DNA from: Acidobacteriota bacterium
GTDB taxonomy: Bacteria > Acidobacteriota > Terriglobia > Bryobacterales > UBA6623
DNA: 64,000 nt
Direction: 5' to 3'
NCBI GenBank assembly: GCA_016125275.1
Contig: WGMB01000018.1
Span: 186,001-250,000, forward strand
The translations under genes and the position numbers were made by a program. Under the pieces are notes generated by a model that ran no database searches, was not told the origin of the DNA, and was given only the letters and a program-made list of their open reading frames with translations. How positions within the stretch are numbered: position 1 is the stretch's first letter; every line of letters begins with the position of its first letter. Below, piece after piece: positions 61,753 through 64,000 of the stretch.

Positions 61753-64000
61753 CTAGCGCCGGACCGGCAGTGTGACGGTCTGGCTCGAGTGCGGACCCGA
61801 GGTCACTCGAACCTCGTGGTTGCCCGTGGTGATGCCGTCCGGCACCGTGAAGTTCACCTGATACGCCGCAGCCAAACCCGGTGCGTAGAAGCCGCCGAAG
61901 TTCGACACCGGCGCGCCATCGAGCAGTACGACGGGCGCGACCGCGGTACGCGCCGGCGGCACCGGCCCCGGGGCGTTGGTGCCGGGGTCAGGCGAGATGG
62001 CGCCCAAACCCGTCAAGAACAGCAGGATCGTTTCGCCGGGGCGCGCAGGGTCGGCCGGGGCGACCAAGCGATAGTCCGCGTGCAGGGCGGCGGCGTACAG
62101 CCCGTTCTGAATCGCAACCTCGAAGATCCCAGGCAGGGCGTCGACCACATAGACGCGTTCGAAAACTGTTTCCGTGCCGTTGTTGGATAAAACGATCCGA
62201 GAATAGCCTGGAGCGATCTCGAACGGAACCTGGAAGTTGATCTGTTCGCCCTGGCCCGTGTCGGCAATGGCGATAATCGGGGCGGCCACGTCGTCAATCG
62301 TCACCTTCACGCCGCGCAGAGTCGTGGGGAAGGGAGGGCCGGAGGCGGCGACCACGCCGACGATGCCCTCCATCAAACCGGTCCCGAAGATGGAGGCGAA
62401 CGATCCCGGCGTGAGGCCCGGCTGGAAGCTGGCGCCGTTCACGAAGCCGGAATCCACGTTGACGGCCGCGCGCCGTCCGCCGACCACTAGGTGGAACTGC
62501 ACGCTGAGCTCCGCCTGGGCGAGCGCTTCGTCCGCCAGAGCAGCCGGCGAGCTCAGCTTGGCCTCCACCGTGACCGGCCCAAAGGAGCCGGTGGCTTGGA
62601 GCGTCGTCGAGGCCCGGCCGTTCTCATCCGTCAGAACCTGCTCCGCTGTCAGCGAGCCCTCGCCGCTGGTGACGGCGAAGTCAATCGGTTGATTCGGCAG
62701 GGGAAAGCCGTCCACAGAGGTCAGCTCGACCGTCAACGGATCGCTCAAGCTGTTGCGAGGCAGCGTCTGCTGGTCGCCGGACACCGACCGCAGACCGCCC
62801 GGAGCCGAGACGACCTCCAACTCGAAGGTTCGCTTCAGATCGCCATAGGAAGCCGAGACGGTCAACGAGCCGGGCTTGGGGCCCAAGCGCACCAGCGCTG
62901 AAGAACGGCCCCGACCGTCGGTGGTCGAGATCACGTTCTCGAGCGTCGCCGCGCCCGGCTGATCCACACGCCAAGTCACCTGGCGCCCGCGGGCCGGGTT
63001 GAAGCAGCGGTCGGTCAGTCGCACCACCAGCGCCACCTTGTCGAGCCGCTCTCCCGGCGCCCCGGTCTGGCCGTCGCCCTGCACGCGGGTCAACAACGCC
63101 GGACCGCCCGTGCGGACCTCCACCGGAATGCGCAGAATCGCCGTACCGGGCTGCGGGCCCACGCGAATCTCGCCGTCGCCGCCGGGGCAGCCGAACGTCA
63201 ACGAGGAGGTGGCCAGACCGTTGGCCGGGGTGATGGCGACGCTGGGGCTGAACTCGATATTCTGATTCGAAGAGAAAAAGACCGGAACGCCTCCAACGGG
63301 ATTGCCGGCGCCGTCGAGCGCCGCGATCACCAGGGCGTCCGTTACTTTCGTCCCTGCATCCACCCGCAGCGGGCTGGCGCTTTGCAGGCGGAACTCCGAC
63401 GCCGCCCCCAGCGCGGCGGCCACCACGGAGACGCGAAATGGTTCAAGCAAAGCGGTGCCTTGGTCGTCATTCACATAGACCAAACTGAAGCCGTTGCCCG
63501 CGATCGGACCGGCGGCGCAAGCGATGGTCGCCAGCCCCTGATCGTCCGAATACACTTCCAAGGGACACTGCAGCAGCCGCTGATCCGAGACCGAGATCCG
63601 CAGCCGGACGCCGCTGGTCGGCCGGCCGTTTTTGATTACGCGGGCCACCAGCGGAAACAGCAATGCCGTCCCGGTGGTGGCGGCTTGGTCGTCGCCGGAC
63701 ACCTTGGTGATGCCGTCGCTGAGGAGGTCCTGGGCGAGCAGGAAGACCGTGAACGTCGCCGACCGGCCCTGCCCGTCGCTGAGGGTAATCAAGACGGTCG
63801 CGTCAGTCTCCAAGTCGTCCAGGCTGGAACACATCGCCCGGCCTTGACCCTGGGCGTCGGTGTAGATGACGCCGGGGCACGAGACCGGAACCTCGAGCGG
63901 GTTCCGCGTCAATGTGAGGCGCAAGCCTTCCACCGGCGCGCCTTGCCTTACCACCTGGACGCTGATCTCGAACTCCGTGCCGCGAGGGACCGTGATGCGG
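61753..64000 (-). CDS. Ig-repeat surface protein with Solibacter C-terminal domain, 5' end cut by window
   Basis: At least 748 residues; the frame is open to the window edge (reading ...RITVPRGTEFEISVQ before GTG 63954), so the N-terminus is missing. Several invasin/Big-1-like immunoglobulin repeats are visible, each with a pattern such as VSGDQQTLPRNSLSDPL ... NGRASTTLQATGSFG and VQGDGQTGAPGERLDKV ... The last 230 residues are the TIGR03437-type domain (FVNGASFQPGLTPGSFASIFG, GQGEQINFQVPFEI, LFLTGLGAISPDPG). Likely an extracellular, possibly adhesive protein. Third protein in the window with this C-terminus. Convergent with the nucleotidyltransferase gene, gap four bases. Confidence 0.85.
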   Translation of the reverse strand, partial: RITVPRGTEFEISVQVVRQGAPVEGLRLTLTRNPLEVPVSCPGVIYTDAQGQGRAMCSSLDDLETDATVLITLSDGQGRSATFTVFLLAQDLLSDGITKVSGDDQAATTGTALLFPLVARVIKNGRPTSGVRLRISVSDQRLLQCPLEVYSDDQGLATIACAAGPIAGNGFSLVYVNDDQGTALLEPFRVSVVAAALGAASEFRLQSASPLRVDAGTKVTDALVIAALDGAGNPVGGVPVFFSSNQNIEFSPSVAITPANGLATSSLTFGCPGGDGEIRVGPQPGTAILRIPVEVRTGGPALLTRVQGDGQTGAPGERLDKVALVVRLTDRCFNPARGRQVTWRVDQPGAATLENVISTTDGRGRSSALVRLGPKPGSLTVSASYGDLKRTFELEVVSAPGGLRSVSGDQQTLPRNSLSDPLTVELTSVDGFPLPNQPIDFAVTSGEGSLTAEQVLTDENGRASTTLQATGSFGPVTVEAKLSSPAALADEALAQAELSVQFHLVVGGRRAAVNVDSGFVNGASFQPGLTPGSFASIFGTGLMEGIVGVVAASGPPFPTTLRGVKVTIDDVAAPIIAIADTGQGEQINFQVPFEIAPGYSRIVLSNNGTETVFERVYVVDALPGIFEVAIQNGLYAAALHADYRLVAPADPARPGETILLFLTGLGAISPDPGTNAPGPVPPARTAVAPVVLLDGAPVSNFGGFYAPGLAAAYQVNFTVPDGITTGNHEVRVTSGPHSSQTVTLPVRR

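Overview
The window is high-GC, densely coding bacterial DNA whose gene content points to an Acidobacteriota of the Solibacter/Bryobacter type. The evidence is two Oar-like TonB-dependent receptors with an N-terminal carboxypeptidase-regulatory fold, three secreted proteins ending in the 'Solibacter C-terminal' (TIGR03437-type) domain, a DUF1501 + DUF1549/DUF1553 cytochrome pair, sulfatase and DUF3604 genes, and a Chp-like chemosensory cluster. This is inference from protein families; no rRNA or tRNA gene was found. No insertion sequence, prophage or CRISPR array was seen. Both ends cut genes: a sulfatase on the left and an Ig-repeat surface protein on the right.

Layout. 1-4978: sulfatase and Oar-like receptor, closed by a strong terminator. 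5050-11798 (minus): a nine-gene rotary ATPase operon in the order atpD-C-Q-R-B-E-F-A-G. This order, with atpQ, atpR, a b subunit carrying a delta-like tail and no separate delta gene, is that of the N-ATPase. A histidine phosphatase lies just upstream. 12561-15794 (minus): second Oar-like receptor. 16162-23165: a probable hydroxy-acid or sugar-acid catabolic locus with IclR regulator, class III aminotransferase, MFS anion symporter, enolase-superfamily enzyme and DUF3604 protein, followed by the DUF1549/1553 cytochrome and DUF1501 pair. 27394-30446: a stand-alone protein resembling the catalytic core of edema factor/CyaA-type adenylyl cyclases, an NTF2-like protein, a membrane-anchored phosphodiesterase and a 53-aa putative secreted peptide.

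30606-33577: a decaheme cytochrome and an outer-membrane barrel resembling MtrA/MtrB, likely an electron conduit. 33635-42650: secreted hypotheticals, nucleoside hydrolase, MOSC protein, BACON-repeat surface protein, HGSNAT-like membrane acetyltransferase and serine hydrolase. 42832-49796: a five-gene chemosensory operon (response regulator, CheW, methyl-accepting protein, CheA-receiver hybrid, double-CheW protein) without CheR or CheB. 49866-51776: redoxin plus a cytochrome c/PHM-like copper monooxygenase with all six expected copper ligands. 51953-61748: RRM RNA-binding protein, CpsB-type phosphatase, TlpA-like redoxin, secreted zinc protease, a diguanylate cyclase with a degenerate HD-GYP domain, a laminin-B-like secreted protein and a nucleotidyltransferase.

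The strongest candidates for something unusual are the edema-factor-like cyclase protein at 27394-28200, the PHM-like monooxygenase pair, the porin-cytochrome pair, the N-ATPase with two carboxylates in its rotor subunit, and the GGDEF/degenerate HD-GYP fusion.
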